A program made the translations under genes and the position numbers. The notes under the pieces were generated by a model. The model did not search any database and had not been told where the DNA came from. It saw nothing but the letters and a program-made list of their open reading frames with translations. Source: Rhizoctonia solani (lineage: Eukaryota; Basidiomycota; Agaricomycetes; Cantharellales; Ceratobasidiaceae). Taken from it: a stretch of DNA of 64,000 nucleotides. Position 1 is the stretch's first letter, and each line of letters starts with the position of its first letter. The DNA is taken from assembly GCF_016906535.1 (NCBI RefSeq), contig NC_057385.1, forward strand, positions 1,736,001 through 1,800,000. Direction: 5' to 3'. Positions 36,265-48,185 of the stretch are shown one piece after another.

Positions 36265-36775
36265 TTAATTGGAACCATCGATATCACAAAGTGCCTCTCG
36301 CCTTGTGACCACCCCCTCATGAACCGAGTAGATCAGGTTTGCTCGGTCTCTATACGCATCACACTTTATTGATCACGTTAGTCGAATACTCTAGGGTTCC
36401 AGAAAAGAAACGCACGAGATTTCTTAAGCGAGTGACGTCTTCGTGTTCAAATTCTCCGGTATCCTTCAGATCTGAGTCTATGATCGCCTCCAACAGATTC
36501 CCAAGCAATTCAGCTGATTGATTGTATTCCTTTGCAGCCGCAAGGGTTAGTGCTCCATCGTCTAGTTCGACAGCCCGATTTGCATGCTTGAGTGCCTCAA
36601 CAAGGGTGTCTCGACGATTCTGACACTGTTCACAATCCCCATGCTGCCGTTTATGTCCGCCTGTCAGGGGCGGCAAATGATCTCCGTCTGGAAGATCGCA
36701 ATTAATAGAGTGACTGGGGTTACCCTCCCTCTTGAGAAAGGATAAAGTCTTGCGCACTTGCTGACTGAGAGGCAT
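36265..36775 (-). CDS. Small MIT-only protein, copy D (about 152 aa)
   Basis: Exon 36416-36775 and exon 36265-36363 flank a 52 nt intron (36364-36415, GTGCGT donor, ATAAAG acceptor), giving 153 codons. Start MPLSQQVRKTLSFLKREGN, a His/Cys-containing linker (HKRQHGDCEQCQNRR), then MIT helices 1-2: TLVEALKHANRAVELDDG and AAAKEYNQSAELLGNLLEAI. Helix 3 after the intron: CDAYRDRANLIYSVHEG. Stop TAA 36265-36267. The reading frame, intron phase and helix pattern are kept, so it looks functional. Function unknown; an MIT domain alone could bind MIT-interacting motifs of ESCRT-III proteins (family knowledge, inference here). Confidence 0.65.
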
Positions 36776-37475
36776 GGAGTTTTTCCAAGAGAGGGGGATA
36801 AGTTTATGGAAAGAAACTTTGCTTGGATCGAGGTGCCTTATAATTAACGGAGAATCTCTGTCTGAGTGCCTGGTTAGCCGTTGTTGAGAGAAACGTAAAT
36901 ATGGCGGGGATAATTGACCGTTCTAGGCCCCCACATTGACAAAAAGGAGTGCAACAGCCCAAGAAGAAATGAGATTAAGGTTTGTGTGAGTATATGCATG
37001 GCCAAATTGCCTAATGATACACCGACAATGTCATATTGATGTCGGTTTTTAAGAGCTACATGGGGGTGTATGTCCAAGTCTCTTCGGGTACTGGTATATT
37101 GGCGCGGGGCGCCACCAAGCTAAGTATCAGAAAACTCCGGTGGGAGTTTTGGAAGAGGTACCATCTCTGTACGTCTCATGTATGTAATAAGGGATTCCTT
37201 TCGTTAGTACTGGTTTCAACCAGAGGAAGGTGTGGCGCAACTTTGCTTATCTGAATATTGTCAGATTCCCGGATGAAACGACTTCAATTGGATGCCACAC
37301 GATAGAATGTTCTCTACGTTCATGGAGTCACATCATATTGTGGTGTAGATTTTTGTGTTTATTGACACTAGATTTCCACCCAAGAAACCAAAAGTGACAA
37401 GGCTGAGTCACGTGCTGTCGATTCAGCTTTGGCGCTTGTTTACCCCTCCACAAACACGCTCATCACGACCCGCCA
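36776..37475. promoter_or_regulatory. Divergent spacer between MIT copy D and TAF5
   Basis: About 700 bp between diverging starts. No exon recognised. The right end carries CACGTG (37409-37414) 61 bp before the TAF5 ATG. Confidence 0.5.
37409..37414. promoter_or_regulatory. CACGTG E-box upstream of TAF5
   Basis: GTCACGTGC, 61 bp before the ATG at 37476. One of the start-proximal E-boxes in the window. Confidence 0.45.
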
Positions 37476-40354
37476 ATGGCTGAAGCAGATAGTTCGATAG
37501 ATACATCTCCATCCGATGCCCAGCCATCCTCCGCGTTACCGAATGGAAGCAACACAGGCCTACATCCTACTAGCCCGACGACGCCTCGCCTGAATACCCA
37601 GCAAGTGCTTGAATACCTCCGCCAGCGTGGATTCAAACGAGCGGAGCAAGCGTTGTTGGAAGATACTGGAAAGACACAGAACTTAGATGAGCTCGTGAAA
37701 CAGAACCTCCCAGAAGAGAGTACTGCGCCTGTTAAAATTGATCCCGAACAAGCCGGAAAGGATGCGGCAGTCATTGCAGCCCTCCGTTCGCGAGGACGGG
37801 ATGAAGCTGTTGTCTTGGATCCTGCAGAGCGTGCAGAGGCCTTTAGACAACTGGAGTCTTGGGTAGATGGATCATTGGATATTTATAGGGTCAGTGGAGC
37901 GATTTCTTTGCATGTTGACTCGGTCTGATCTCAATAAATAGCATGAATTCCGACCTCTACTCTTCCCTGTGTATTGTCATTTCTATTTAGACCTGGTCTC
38001 AGATGGATATAAAACCCTTGGTGAGCAATTATATTTTCCTGTTTTGAACGGAGACCAGTCTAACGTAGGTTCAGCTATTCAATTCGCAAAACAGCACTCT
38101 CCCTCTCTCGCATCGCAACACCAAACAACCATTCACCATTTGTCTACACTCCTTTTACCAGCACATGTCAAATCTGATGAGCTCGCTACTCGTTTTCGAA
38201 CTGAAAAATATGTTGTACGGATGACGCGGTCGGGTTTCGGACTTTTGCTGGGATGGTTGACTGAGGGAGTGGGCGGAGAGGCACCAGGCGCGGGCGAGGG
38301 ATTCGGAGGAGATAGGAGTAGGAGGGCACGTATGGCAGTAATGCACGTTATCAACGCGCATCTACAGTTTGATTGTAAGTTCTGGTGTGTCAATTCGTGT
38401 GTCACCTTACTAACGACAACTATATAGTAACCACTGCCGCTGCAACGTCTGTCTCTCCCCTCACCCTTGAAGAATCTACTGGATTAATCTCTTCACTGAT
38501 TCCTACCCCTCCAAATGCCGATGGAGCTGCATCCCGGACCTCAGCCTTTCATATGGCACAAAACCCACTTAAACTCGGCCCTGCGCCACTTTCTCAACCT
38601 CTTCAAGAGGAAACTGAGCGTATTCTTAGTGAAGAAGGGGTTCAACAGCGCCCTGTAACTAGTGTCCCTGGTCTTGTTTCTCCGGCCCAAGGAGATTTAT
38701 TACCACAACCCCCAACATTCCGAATGGCAGACGTGAAGCGCGAGGTAGAAAAAGTCAGAGACGCGAGAAAGAGGATACGATTAGATCCAAATGTGCTTGG
38801 ACCTGATTCTGGTGAAGCTGTGGGGATTGGCGGAGTTGAGAGGTTTTCGGCTGCGCAACGAAGCGGTGCTTTGCCAAGTGTGTGTGCATTTACGGTACAC
38901 GATGCAATGGATGGGTAAGCTTGGACCAGGAGACATCCTACGTTTGTGTTGACCGTTTTCAGAATGACTTGTGCTGGTTTCTCGCAAGATTCAACGCTTA
39001 TGTCCGTCGGATTTTCAGAAAGCTATATCAGGTTATGGAATCTCAAAGGGGAGAAGCTGAGAGGAATGAGAAGTGACTTTCAGGTCACAGGCGTGAAAGA
39101 TGGTGTGTTCAAGGGATTCAGGATTATCGTTCCTTGTACTCAGACTCTTGTTTCTAGCGTCTTCTCTTAAGCGTCTCCGGGAAAAGCAGGGTACATCCAC
39201 TCGCAAACTCATCGCTCATTCTGGTCCAGTCTACACCACAGCCTTCGATATTGCTTCTCCTACACCGCGCTTCCTTCTGTCCTGCTCTGCCGACACAACA
39301 ACGCGCCTCTGGTCACTTGACACACTCACGAATGTGTCGGTGTATCGCGGACACCAAGCGCCTGTGTGGGATGTTCAATGGGCTGGAGTTTCGGGAGGAT
39401 GGTTTGCAACTGGCTCGAGAGACAGGACAGCTAGGTTATGGAGTACCGAGAGGACCTCACCGTTAAGGGTCTATGCAGGTCACCTAAGCGATGTTGATGT
39501 ATGCAATTCACCAGTCCAATTCCAACTGACCCCGAAAAAAGCTAACTATTGGACAACAGTGTGTGCGTTTCCACCCCAATGGCCTTTATCTTGCTACAGG
39601 TTCCACTGATTGGACATGTCGGCTCTGGGATGTGCAAAAGGGTTCATGCGTGAGGGTTTTCATAGGACACCAGGGAGCTGTTACAAGCATGGCAATGAGC
39701 CCAGATGGTCGATACCTCGCGAGTGCAGGTAAGCAACTTGGTAGTTGTATATTTTAAATTGTTTATCAAAGAGGATTCGAACTTTATTACAGCCGAGGAC
39801 CTATCGATTAACCTCTGGGATCTTTCTTCTGGTAAACGAATCAAAAAGATGACAGGGCATACGGGAGCAATACACTCGCTCACGTTCAGTGCCGAGTCGA
39901 ATGTGCTGGTATCTGGAGGTGGCGATTGGACTGTACGAGTTTGGGATGTCCGACACGCTGGTGGCTTGGGTGCAGGCGCCGATATTGGGGTGGGTGGCAA
40001 AGATGATTCAAAGGAGGAGGTTGTGAAGAGGTGAGTCTTGCTCGCTTAGCGTTTTGTCTGGCGATCCAAAATCGATCGATATGGGCTCATAATTATCCCT
40101 GACGTGAGTTGGTTGGTTGAGACACAAGGGGAATGGGCTCATTAGATCCCCTTCTGGTTGGATTGGCAACTGGGATTAGACTATGGGTTCTCTGTACCAC
40201 TTCTGTCCAAAACCGAACATCGTGGCTAACTGTTGTTCACAGTGCAGATCTATTGGTCACATACGCAACAAAGCGGACGCCTGCTATGCACGTCCAGTTT
40301 ACTCCTCGAAATCTTTGTTTGATGGCTGGCCCCTATGTTCCCGAGTCTTTATGA
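37476..40354 (+). CDS. TAF5: TAF5, TFIID (and SAGA) subunit with LisH, NTD2 and WD40 domains
   Basis: Scaffold subunit of TFIID, possibly shared with SAGA. Order: LisH-like [20 protein letters not shown] (about residues 40-70); NTD2 with [36 protein letters not shown] and [20 protein letters not shown]; then a linker and six to seven WD repeats: [90 protein letters not shown] and [15 protein letters not shown]. The tail [20 protein letters not shown] and AGPYVPES is characteristic of TAF5. About nine introns, all short. No one-base break found. Ends about 350 bp before NoxA on the same strand. Confidence 0.95.
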
Positions 40355-40709
40355 GCAATGTAATTGAGTGGTGTACTTTAGCTGTTCAAATGGTTAGGCG
40401 CGTGGTGTCAGTGGTCGCTACGTTACCATAACACGTGGTTACGGTTGCGAATATGAAGGGCTTCTGGCTCCTCGACCTGGATTCTGCTGATCCCAGCTTT
40501 CACCGGTCCCTCATATAACTCTTGTTCCTTGCCTGCGCTTGTCGTCGGCCCTCACTTTCACTTACCCAGGTGGTCTTTCTCTTTTGTGGCTTGTTCCTTT
40601 CATTCTTTATTTGAATTAGCCTTTTTTTCCTCCTCTTTTCTTTTTAGCGCAGCAGGACTTGCGCAGATACACGACATCTAAGTATCTCGATTTTTTGCGA
40701 ACAGTAACA
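40355..40709. promoter_or_regulatory. Promoter region of the NADPH oxidase gene
   Basis: 355 bp, strongly CT-rich from about 40515 to 40650, as in highly expressed fungal promoters, with CACGTG at 40432-40437. It also holds the TAF5 3' UTR. Confidence 0.5.
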
Positions 40710-42640
40710 ATGCCTGAGACCTGGATTCAACGAGAGATTCTCGCCCCGCGCCGTCTTATCTTTAACATCATTTGGTATGGCGCCCACATCGGTACTTTTG
40801 CCTATGGTTGGTACAGTCAGGTCAGTGCCTGGTATATTGTATCTACACATATGCTCATTCGACTATAGGCGTCGAACAAGCGACTAGCAGCACTCAACGC
40901 TCTCACGTTCTCCGTCTGGACCTCGCGTGGGGCCGGCCTTGTGCTTGCACTCGACGGCGGCCTCATCCTCCTGCCGATGCTACGTAATATCATCCGCATT
41001 ATTCGGCCCAAGCTCTCGTGGCTGATGCCCGCCGACGAAAATATCTGGTTCCATCGCCAAGTCGCATACTCGATGGCATTTTGGGCAATGGTACGTGCAC
41101 TCGGCTTCCATTGTTCAGGACCCAAAATAAACATATTCAAATAGGTGCATACGACCGCGCACTATGTTAACTTTATCAATGTCGAGAGATCCCGTGCGTC
41201 CTTTATCCTATCTCCGGGACTTATTGAATCCGAAACTTATTGTTCATTTACACTTCCATATATGTAGAGGTCCGCCCTCAGTCAGCGTTGCAAATTCACT
41301 ATACGCAACCAGGAGGTTTCACTGGACATGTCATGTTATTCATCATGGTGGGTTGATGAATTATATGCACCCCAAACTGCTATTAACATATCTGCTAGGT
41401 CTTGATGTATTCTACAGCTCACCACAAGGTTCGCAAGCAATGCTTCGAGGCATTCTGGTACACCCATCACTTGGCATTCTTCTTCATGCTTGGCCTTTTC
41501 ACTCATGCAACCGGATGCTTTGTACGCGACTCGGCCCAGCCTGACTACATCTCGACTTTCCCCTTCTACTCGACTGAGCACTGCTTGGGTTACCTCTCTT
41601 GGCGCTTTATCATTTGGCCCGCGATCATCTATTTTGGTGAACGTCTCTACCGCGAGGTCCGCGCTCGTCGTGCGACTACTCTTCAAAAGGTCCTTGTTCA
41701 CCCTTCTGGTGCCATGGAGCTACGAATCAAGAAGCCCAGCTTCAAGTACACTTCCGGCCAATGGCTGTTCCTCCAAGTCCCGGAGATCTCCAAGTTCCAA
41801 TGGCACCCGTTCACCATTACTTCCGCCCCCGAAGACCCATACGTTAGCGTGCACATTCGTCAAGTTGGTGACTTTACATATGCCCTTGGTGAACGACTTG
41901 GTGCTGGGCCCAGTGTTGTTGCGTCTCTCACCACTTCGGCCATGAATGCACTTGAGAAACGTGCCTCGGATGCCAAAGGTAAAGGACTCGACGCACTCCC
42001 TGAAGAGGGCCGCGGCGAGTTCATAGAGGTCGATTCGTCCAATATGACCCTTCCTCTAGTCCGCATCGATGGACCCTATGGTGCGCCAGCGGAAGACGTA
42101 TTCGAGTCTGAAGTTGCCGTCTTGATTGGCGCAGGTATTGGTGTGACACCCTTTGCCAGTATTCTCAAGCACATCTGGTACCGCCAACGTCGCGGAAACC
42201 TAGGTGCACTCAAGCGTGTCGAGTTCTTCTGGATCTGCCGTGATGCCCCCTCGTTCGGGTGGTTCCAGTCCCTCTTGCAGGAAGTCGAAGCCGCTCAAAC
42301 CGACCCCAACTTTTTGCGTATGAACATCTTCCTGACACAGAAGATTGGCGAAGACATGCTTTGGAATATTGCTGTCAACGATGCGGGAGCATCTTACGAT
42401 CCTCTCACTCTCCTTCGCACGCGTACTATTTTCGGACGTCCGGATTGGCGCTCGGTGTACGGCCGGCTCCGGATGGCAATCGAGACGGGGCAATATCTCC
42501 CCGGTCGCGAGGCTGCACTTCGTACCAAGGTCGGAACCTTTTTCTGCGGGCCTGCCGGTTTGGCAAAGACGATTAAGCAAGAATGCTTGGCTGTCAACAC
42601 CGAGACTATCAACTTCACGTTCGCCAAAGAGCATTTCTGA
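40710..42640 (+). CDS. noxA: NADPH oxidase NoxA (gp91phox family)
   Basis: Membrane enzyme moving electrons from NADPH through FAD and two hemes to oxygen, producing superoxide; in fungi it governs fruiting and hyphal growth. Start MPETWIQREILAPRRLIFNI. Transmembrane ferric reductase domain with heme-ligand histidines in WFHRQVAYSMAFWAM and HTTAHYVNFINVE (first pair) and MYSTAHHKVRKQCFEAFWYT and HHLAFFFMLGLFTHATG (second pair). FAD-binding HPFTITSAPEDPYVSVHIR; NADPH-binding IDGPYGAPAEDVF, AVLIGAGIGVTPFASILKH and the C-terminal FFCGPAGLAKTIKQ, ending FTFAKEHF. No EF-hand, so A/Nox1-type rather than NoxC. Four short introns in the first third; the last exon is 412 codons long with C-ending codon preference, suggesting strong expression. 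Confidence 0.96.
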
Positions 42641-42897
42641 GGCTCTCCGGGCTATCTTCGTTATTCTATTGTTACCCTGTTCGTTGCGTTGACGCACTAG
42701 ATGTATTTCATCGTGTATATTCCCCACTGGTTGTAGGAAAGTGTGAATCTATATTGGCCACCTCTTATTTGCGCAATTGCCGAGCCTAAGAATACACCTC
42801 GTCTAGGACAAGGTTACAAACCCCACGTGGTGTCTACAAGGTAACCATTCTACAAAAAAAGACCTTCACGGACCTTCCCTCCCAACCCAGCCGAAAC
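42641..42897. terminator. Convergent 3' spacer between noxA and the ABC1 kinase gene
   Basis: 257 bp between the two stop codons; should hold both polyadenylation regions. A CACGTG at 42824-42829 is not near a start codon. No gene seen. Confidence 0.4.
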
Positions 42898-45488
42898 TTA
42901 AATTTCAGGAGCGAGCCCGGCAGCAGCACGAAACGCTGCATGACGACCGTGCCTCATAAGACCGCGAGCCCACGCGAGATTCGTTACTATACGCCCACGA
43001 GTATCCATATACCTATGATTTTAATTCCGTCGAATGTAAACAATATCCCATTCCGGCTAAATTAAGATGGCACGCACCATTCAATTATACGTAAACCCTT
43101 GTTCACGGCGATATACGCGAGCCAGTGGCCAAACAGTTCAAATGAATAGCCAAGGTGTTTTCGTGCATCTTCCCAGACGGCTCGGCTACAATATCGCGCC
43201 ATGATAACAAACACCCGAGCCTCTGAGTGGGTTGTCGTCAATGCTTGATCAAGATTTCTATGTGTCAAGTGAGCTGAGGTTGGCTATCCTGTTCGAGATA
43301 AACTTGCCGCGTCAGATCATTCAGCTTGAGAATCATAAGCACTCTCCGAGGTACACGTCTTAACAAGTCGAATACCGCCTCGACCAGCCCTTCCCGCTCG
43401 AGAACAGCTTTCCGAATTGCCGCAATTTCGGCCTGTGACTGAGACCCAGCGTCGATCAGCCCCCGAGCACGCTTGAATTTAGGCTTAGCCGGGGCTTCAT
43501 CTTCATCACGCTCATGGTGATATGAGAACTTTTCGTCCCCTGCAGGTGTATCCCATGTTCCTTCAAGTCCTGCTCTACCTGTGATCGCGGATTCGAAAAT
43601 CGGGTACTAATATAACGATATTAAACGAGTTTTGAGTTGGATGAGTTAGAGCTTCTTACCAAGTCACTGGTGATATTCATAGCCTCGGCGTACTTCCTCC
43701 TAGCGCGTGCTACAGCAGGGATCCCGGGCGCAATAAGTGCCAACCATAGTCGCGCATAATTGAGCCGGAGGTCGTCATCAAGGTCAAAATACAAGCCATG
43801 GTCCTGTTTATATGCGGCTAGATAAGCATAAAATTAAAGGGAAATGGTAGAAATGCAGCTTTCCAGTAAAACGATCTCAAAGTTGAACCTACTCCGAGAT
43901 TTAGGGGGCGCTGGTCGAATTAGCAGGTTGCCGGGGTGGGGATCTACAGAGGTTTTAGCGCAGTGCTCAGGGTGCCCGCTATCTATTCACCTGCATGAAA
44001 AACTATACAAGATGTGTCAATAGGTAGACACCAAATCGAAGAAAACTGCACGCACAGCCATGAATGTAAACCATTTCCGAGAACGCTCGCGAAAGCTCCT
44101 GGCTGACTAAATTCCTGTCAATATTGTGTTTCGCGAGATACTCCAAGCTACATTCATTCTCCGTTTTAATATTTGCCTTATCAAGCGCACGGTGAGGACT
44201 TACTCATCTACGCGGCCACCCTTGACATATTCCATAATCAGTGTTCTATGCGTAGCTCTCAATACCTTGGGCACGTATATGCTTGTCTTGCCCTTAGGAA
44301 TCTTAGCAAAGTTGGCGGTCACTCTTGTTGTGTTTTCAAACTCATGAACGAAATTCATCTCCAGTGGTAAGTTAGTCGCCAATTCTTCGCCCAACCACGA
44401 GAACTCGAACGTAGGGAAGAACCTCTTGACAAAGGCGAGTGATATCGTAGCCGTAGTTATACTAATCGGTAAATTAGTTGAGGCGAAACACTGCGGGACT
44501 GGGATTGCTCACTCGATTTCAGCAAATTCTTCGAGACCTGGATGCTACGCATCCTGCCGTTTAATCAGATGTCGCACAATTCGAGAATTCAGCTCACCTG
44601 CAATTTGACCGCAACCTGCTGACCCGTTGCACGGTCTCGTGCTATATGGACTTGTGCCAGGCTTGCCACGCCGATGGGCTAGCAAACGTGTCCAGTCGGA
44701 ATTAAACGGGATCGGAGTTGTGACTCACAGTTTCGTCGAATTCGGAGAATTGTTCCTCGAGTGGTATACCGGTATCTTGTAAGAAAAGGTTTTTGACGTC
44801 CTCTATTGGTGTAGGATAGCATTGATCCTACTAAAATAATCAGCGGGCGATCGACTCGAAAGAGCCAGTATATCAAACCTGCAAAGGTCGCATGGTAGAG
44901 GTCCATTCTTTAGGAAGAACTTGTATACTACTCATGTGTTGTCCCTAAAAAAATTATGATTTGAAGCATCGCATGCGGACTTATACACACCAATTTAATG
45001 TAGATTCCTCCATTAAGCTGAAGTGCATGCAAGACACGTTCTGCACTACGCTTATGGCAAGAGGAATAAGCTTGGGTTCTTTTAATATCATCAGGGATCG
45101 ATCTTGAGAGTAGTATTTTGTAATCGATCATGCTCTCGATTACAGCCTTCGCAACTCGTGAGCATCGCACAACTGCTAGGCAAAAATGGCGTGTAGGCTG
45201 GGCCGAAGATTAGTCTCACACGTAATCGACGTCAGACCGTACGCTGCGTACCTCATGGGCCTTGTAAAGAATATACCCGCTTGATGCAAGGAAGAAGACA
45301 CTGCCTACAGTGTAGATGCTCCGGCGAACGATTGGCCGGTTCCTGAATTCGGGGTTGTTCCAGAGCCTTTCACGCTGAGAGCCAGAATTTGAATGAGATG
45401 CGCGAGTAGCACGGAGTTGATATGGCAAGCCTCTGGGTTGGAGGGCACTCCCAGACAGCGGAAGCCTCCGTAAGGCTGGAATGCGCAT
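42898..45488 (-). CDS. ABC1/ADCK (UbiB) family atypical kinase, probably mitochondrial
   Basis: Ancient atypical kinase family linked to ubiquinone and mitochondrial lipid homeostasis. Start MRIPALRRLPLSGSALQPRG (Arg-rich presequence) and a membrane helix SIYTVGSVFFLASSGYILYK (about residues 57-77). Family motifs: GGIYIKLGQHMSS (KxGQ), TPIGVASLAQVHIA, QVAVKLQ, FHADPHPGNLLIRP (catalytic loop) and VLLDHGLYFDLDD (metal-binding, DFG-like). C-terminal LRRVPRRVLMILKLNDLTR is joined across a GC-AG intron (43258-43307) to NLDQALTTTHSEARVFVIMA. The last exon ends AAGLAPEI, stop TAA 42898-42900. About ten introns. Most like MCP2/ADCK1-5 rather than COQ8, because the COQ8 N-terminal KxGQ context differs (inference). 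Confidence 0.9.
43258..43307 (-). other. GC-AG intron in the ABC1 kinase gene
   Basis: Minus strand reads GCAAGT at the donor and CATAG at the acceptor, 50 nt. Only this cut joins LNDLTR to NLDQALTT in frame; the nearby GT (GTTTAT) leads to an immediate stop. Confidence 0.75.
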
Positions 45489-45940
45489 AGAGGTGCGCCA
45501 ACAAAAAGGCCCGCAGTAGAAAGAAAGTCAAGGGAAAGATGCGGATCAAGGCACCGAGTCACGTGTGCTCGAGAGCCCGCGCGCCGATCACGAGACTGGG
45601 GCAAAAAAGTCGTAAGATGTGGAGCAAACGACACAATGGGGGTCATGCCGATGAAGTGGGATACATGCACTGCAGATCTGAGTTGGGCAACGGATCGTTA
45701 TCATCCGACCCGTGAATGCGGCCGGGAGTAATTGGGACTTGAAAAGAAGTGCAATTGATTTACGAAAGCAGTGCAATTGGACTTGCACGTGCACAAACGG
45801 GGATTCCAACTTAAACCCAACCTCAATCTCAGTATCACCCCTCCCACAGGTGGCCTATTGCTGTCGCTTGATTTCTCTGCCCGACCGCGCTGGGCGTAGG
45901 CCGACCAAATTATCACCGCTTGTTTGTCAGCACCGTAACC
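45489..45940. promoter_or_regulatory. Divergent promoter of the ABC1 kinase and the membrane protein genes
   Basis: 452 bp between diverging starts. Contains CACGTG at 45560-45565, 71 bp upstream of the kinase start, and TGCACGTGCA at 45785-45792, 150 bp upstream of the membrane protein start. Confidence 0.5.
45560..45565. promoter_or_regulatory. CACGTG E-box upstream of the ABC1 kinase gene
   Basis: GTCACGTGTG, 71 bp upstream of the start codon at 45488 (minus strand). Confidence 0.42.
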
Positions 45941-47588
45941 ATGACGTCGGCGCGTTCTACCGGTCTGCTCAGGTTCGCAACACTGGGGGTGCTCGCCAGC
46001 ATATACACCGGCACCTCTGCATTTTCGTTCAGCTATTCATCGCCTGTACAATGCGATGACCTTACTGTGTCTTGGACGGGTGGTACTGCTCCCTTTTCGC
46101 TCCTGGTAAGCCCTTTCAGCTCTAGTTCTGAACAAGCTGAATGACGGCATACTCGTAGATAACGCCGGTGAGTCTTAAATATACTACCGGGCCGGCTCGC
46201 ATTTAAACAACCTATAGTTCTATAGTACACCACAGAACATATCGATACCAGCCAGCGCATTCAACGGTACCCATGGATCCTACACGACAACACTCCGAGT
46301 GACGGGCAAATCCAACGCGGGCCGCTTCTTACTCACGATGTCAGATGCAACTGGAGTTGGTAGTGGTGGTACATCTGGTATTCTTACCGCGGGAACAGGA
46401 ACTACTTCCTGTAACACCACAGACCCCGGTACCGATTTTGTCTACAGCCTCGACCGCTCATTGCAACAATGTCGCCCGTATATATGGAGTCACTATGAGT
46501 CTGCTTCCCAGCCTATTACTATTACCGGGCTCATTCCTTTGGGAAAGGTGAGTTGGGTAATTTTACGGCACCTCGATTTCAGCTAATCGGACTTGACGTA
46601 TTCAGACGTTTGTTCTTAACGCCCCGCTCGGTGATTCATTTACCTGGACTACTAATGTCGCTTCAGGAACCAATGTTGTGTTCATTGTGGTCGATGCTCA
46701 AGGGCGGCAGGGTGGTTCTACTGACTTGTACACAGTCGGGTCGTCTGATGATAATACTTGCATTACCAGCGACTCCCCTGGGTCTACGGCCCAGGCTGGT
46801 ACATCCATATCTACACCCACAGCATCGCCCTTACCCTCTTCAACCTCTGCACCTGCTGGCCAAAATAACAGTGCCGCTATAATTGGCTCCAGCATTGCGG
46901 GAGGTGCGGTCTTCCTGGTTGCGATTGCCTCCCTCGTTTGGTTCTTCCTCCTCAAAAATCAAAAACGTCGCCCCGACGAAGAGGACGACTCGATGCGTGG
47001 CATTAATGCAAGCAAACGACGTGGCCGATCCGTAGACTTACTCCCTGACGACCATTCTGTGCGCAGTGCAGTGGGAGCCGCAGTTAGATACCCCTTACCA
47101 TCCCCTCAGACTGGAGACCCACTCGATTCAGAGCGCGGCAGGAGTGTGTATGATCCGGACCCTTACGTCCTGCCCCCACCTCCAGACGCTTATGGCTACT
47201 TCCCAAGAGTCTCGAGCATCCATGAGGAGGAATTGAGCCAACCTAGACATACACGCGTCATGTCTAACGGCACATCCATGACTGGCATGTCGAAGGCTCA
47301 AATGGCTGCGGCTGCTTCAGCCTCTGGCTCCACACGATTGCAGGGTCCCCAGCGGTGAGTTCTCGTTGCTAGAACCCTTGGGTAAGGACTTCCCGTTGCT
47401 CATTTTGAATTTCATCGCACAGGTTCATTCTACACACCGACGCTGGGGAGGTAGACGATGACGAAGTCGTAGAATTACCTCCTATGTACACCCAAGTACA
47501 ACCTAGAAGGACACCTGCACCTACACCAACAACGACGGATACATCACGTTCCGGACCAAGCATCGTAGATGACCCGTTGAGATCTTGA
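45941..47588 (+). CDS. Single-pass cell-surface protein with signal peptide (unknown role)
   Basis: Start MTSARSTGLLRFATLGVLAS; a cleavable signal peptide ends near TGTSA/FSF. The extracellular part contains SSPVQCDDLTVSWTGGTAPF, FNGTHGSYTTTLRVTG and FVYSLDRSLQQC with a few cysteines and N-glycosylation sequons, then a Ser/Thr/Pro stretch. A transmembrane helix follows (AIIGSSIAGGAVFLVAIASLVWFFLL), next to basic KNQKRR. The cytoplasmic tail is acidic/Pro-rich with PPPPDAYGYF and ends VELPPMYTQVQ...DDPLRS. This layout is common in basidiomycete membrane proteins of unknown function, sometimes compared with wall sensors, but no mannose-type sensor domain is recognisable. Introns: about 46106-46158, 46168-46217, 46549-46605 and 47355-47422. 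Confidence 0.82.
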
Positions 47589-48185
47589 TATAACAGATAC
47601 CCCTTGTTTTTCTCTGGACCAACACTGCATTTATTATTGATTTCTTTGGTTCCTGTGGCATCACATTCTTCGCGTGGGTTCCCACACGCCATTCATTCCC
47701 TACTGCCAATTACTTGATCCCTCATCTATTTTGCCAATCTAACCCGAACCCGTCCTGTCCTTGCTGCTTCACTGTACAAACTTACCCTATCTTTCAAGCG
47801 GTTGTTTGTTTGTTTGTCTGTTGCTACTTTACTATCACACCCACAGCCCATTGATTGACGCTTTAGTGTTCATATCGTGTATACATTTGTCTCAGATGTA
47901 CTCATTCATCTTGTCCTATCAAAATCGAAACCAACAATCTTCTAACTACGATCACGATCGTCGTCTGTGCGAGTCACTCCTGTAGAATCCCTAAAGTCGC
48001 GATCGGGCAGCTCCGAAAGTCACCCATTCGCCTATTTGGGATCGATCAGAAGATATCGCTTCGATCAATGACTGACTTGCTCATGAGATTCACACGATCA
48101 TGAATACTACTCTTTGTGGAGTTAAATTAAAAAGACGTAAAATGCCCTCGGTCCAAACAGGCCCTCTAGATCTATACATGCAACA
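47589..48185. other. Convergent 3' spacer
   Basis: About 600 bp between two stop codons. TTTG-rich around 47800-47820. The short open frame at 47761-47985 plus has no support. Otherwise featureless. Confidence 0.45.

Noticed and set aside
42200..42727. 175-codon minus-strand open frame
   Set aside because: Antisense to the last NoxA exon, whose codon bias creates long antisense frames.
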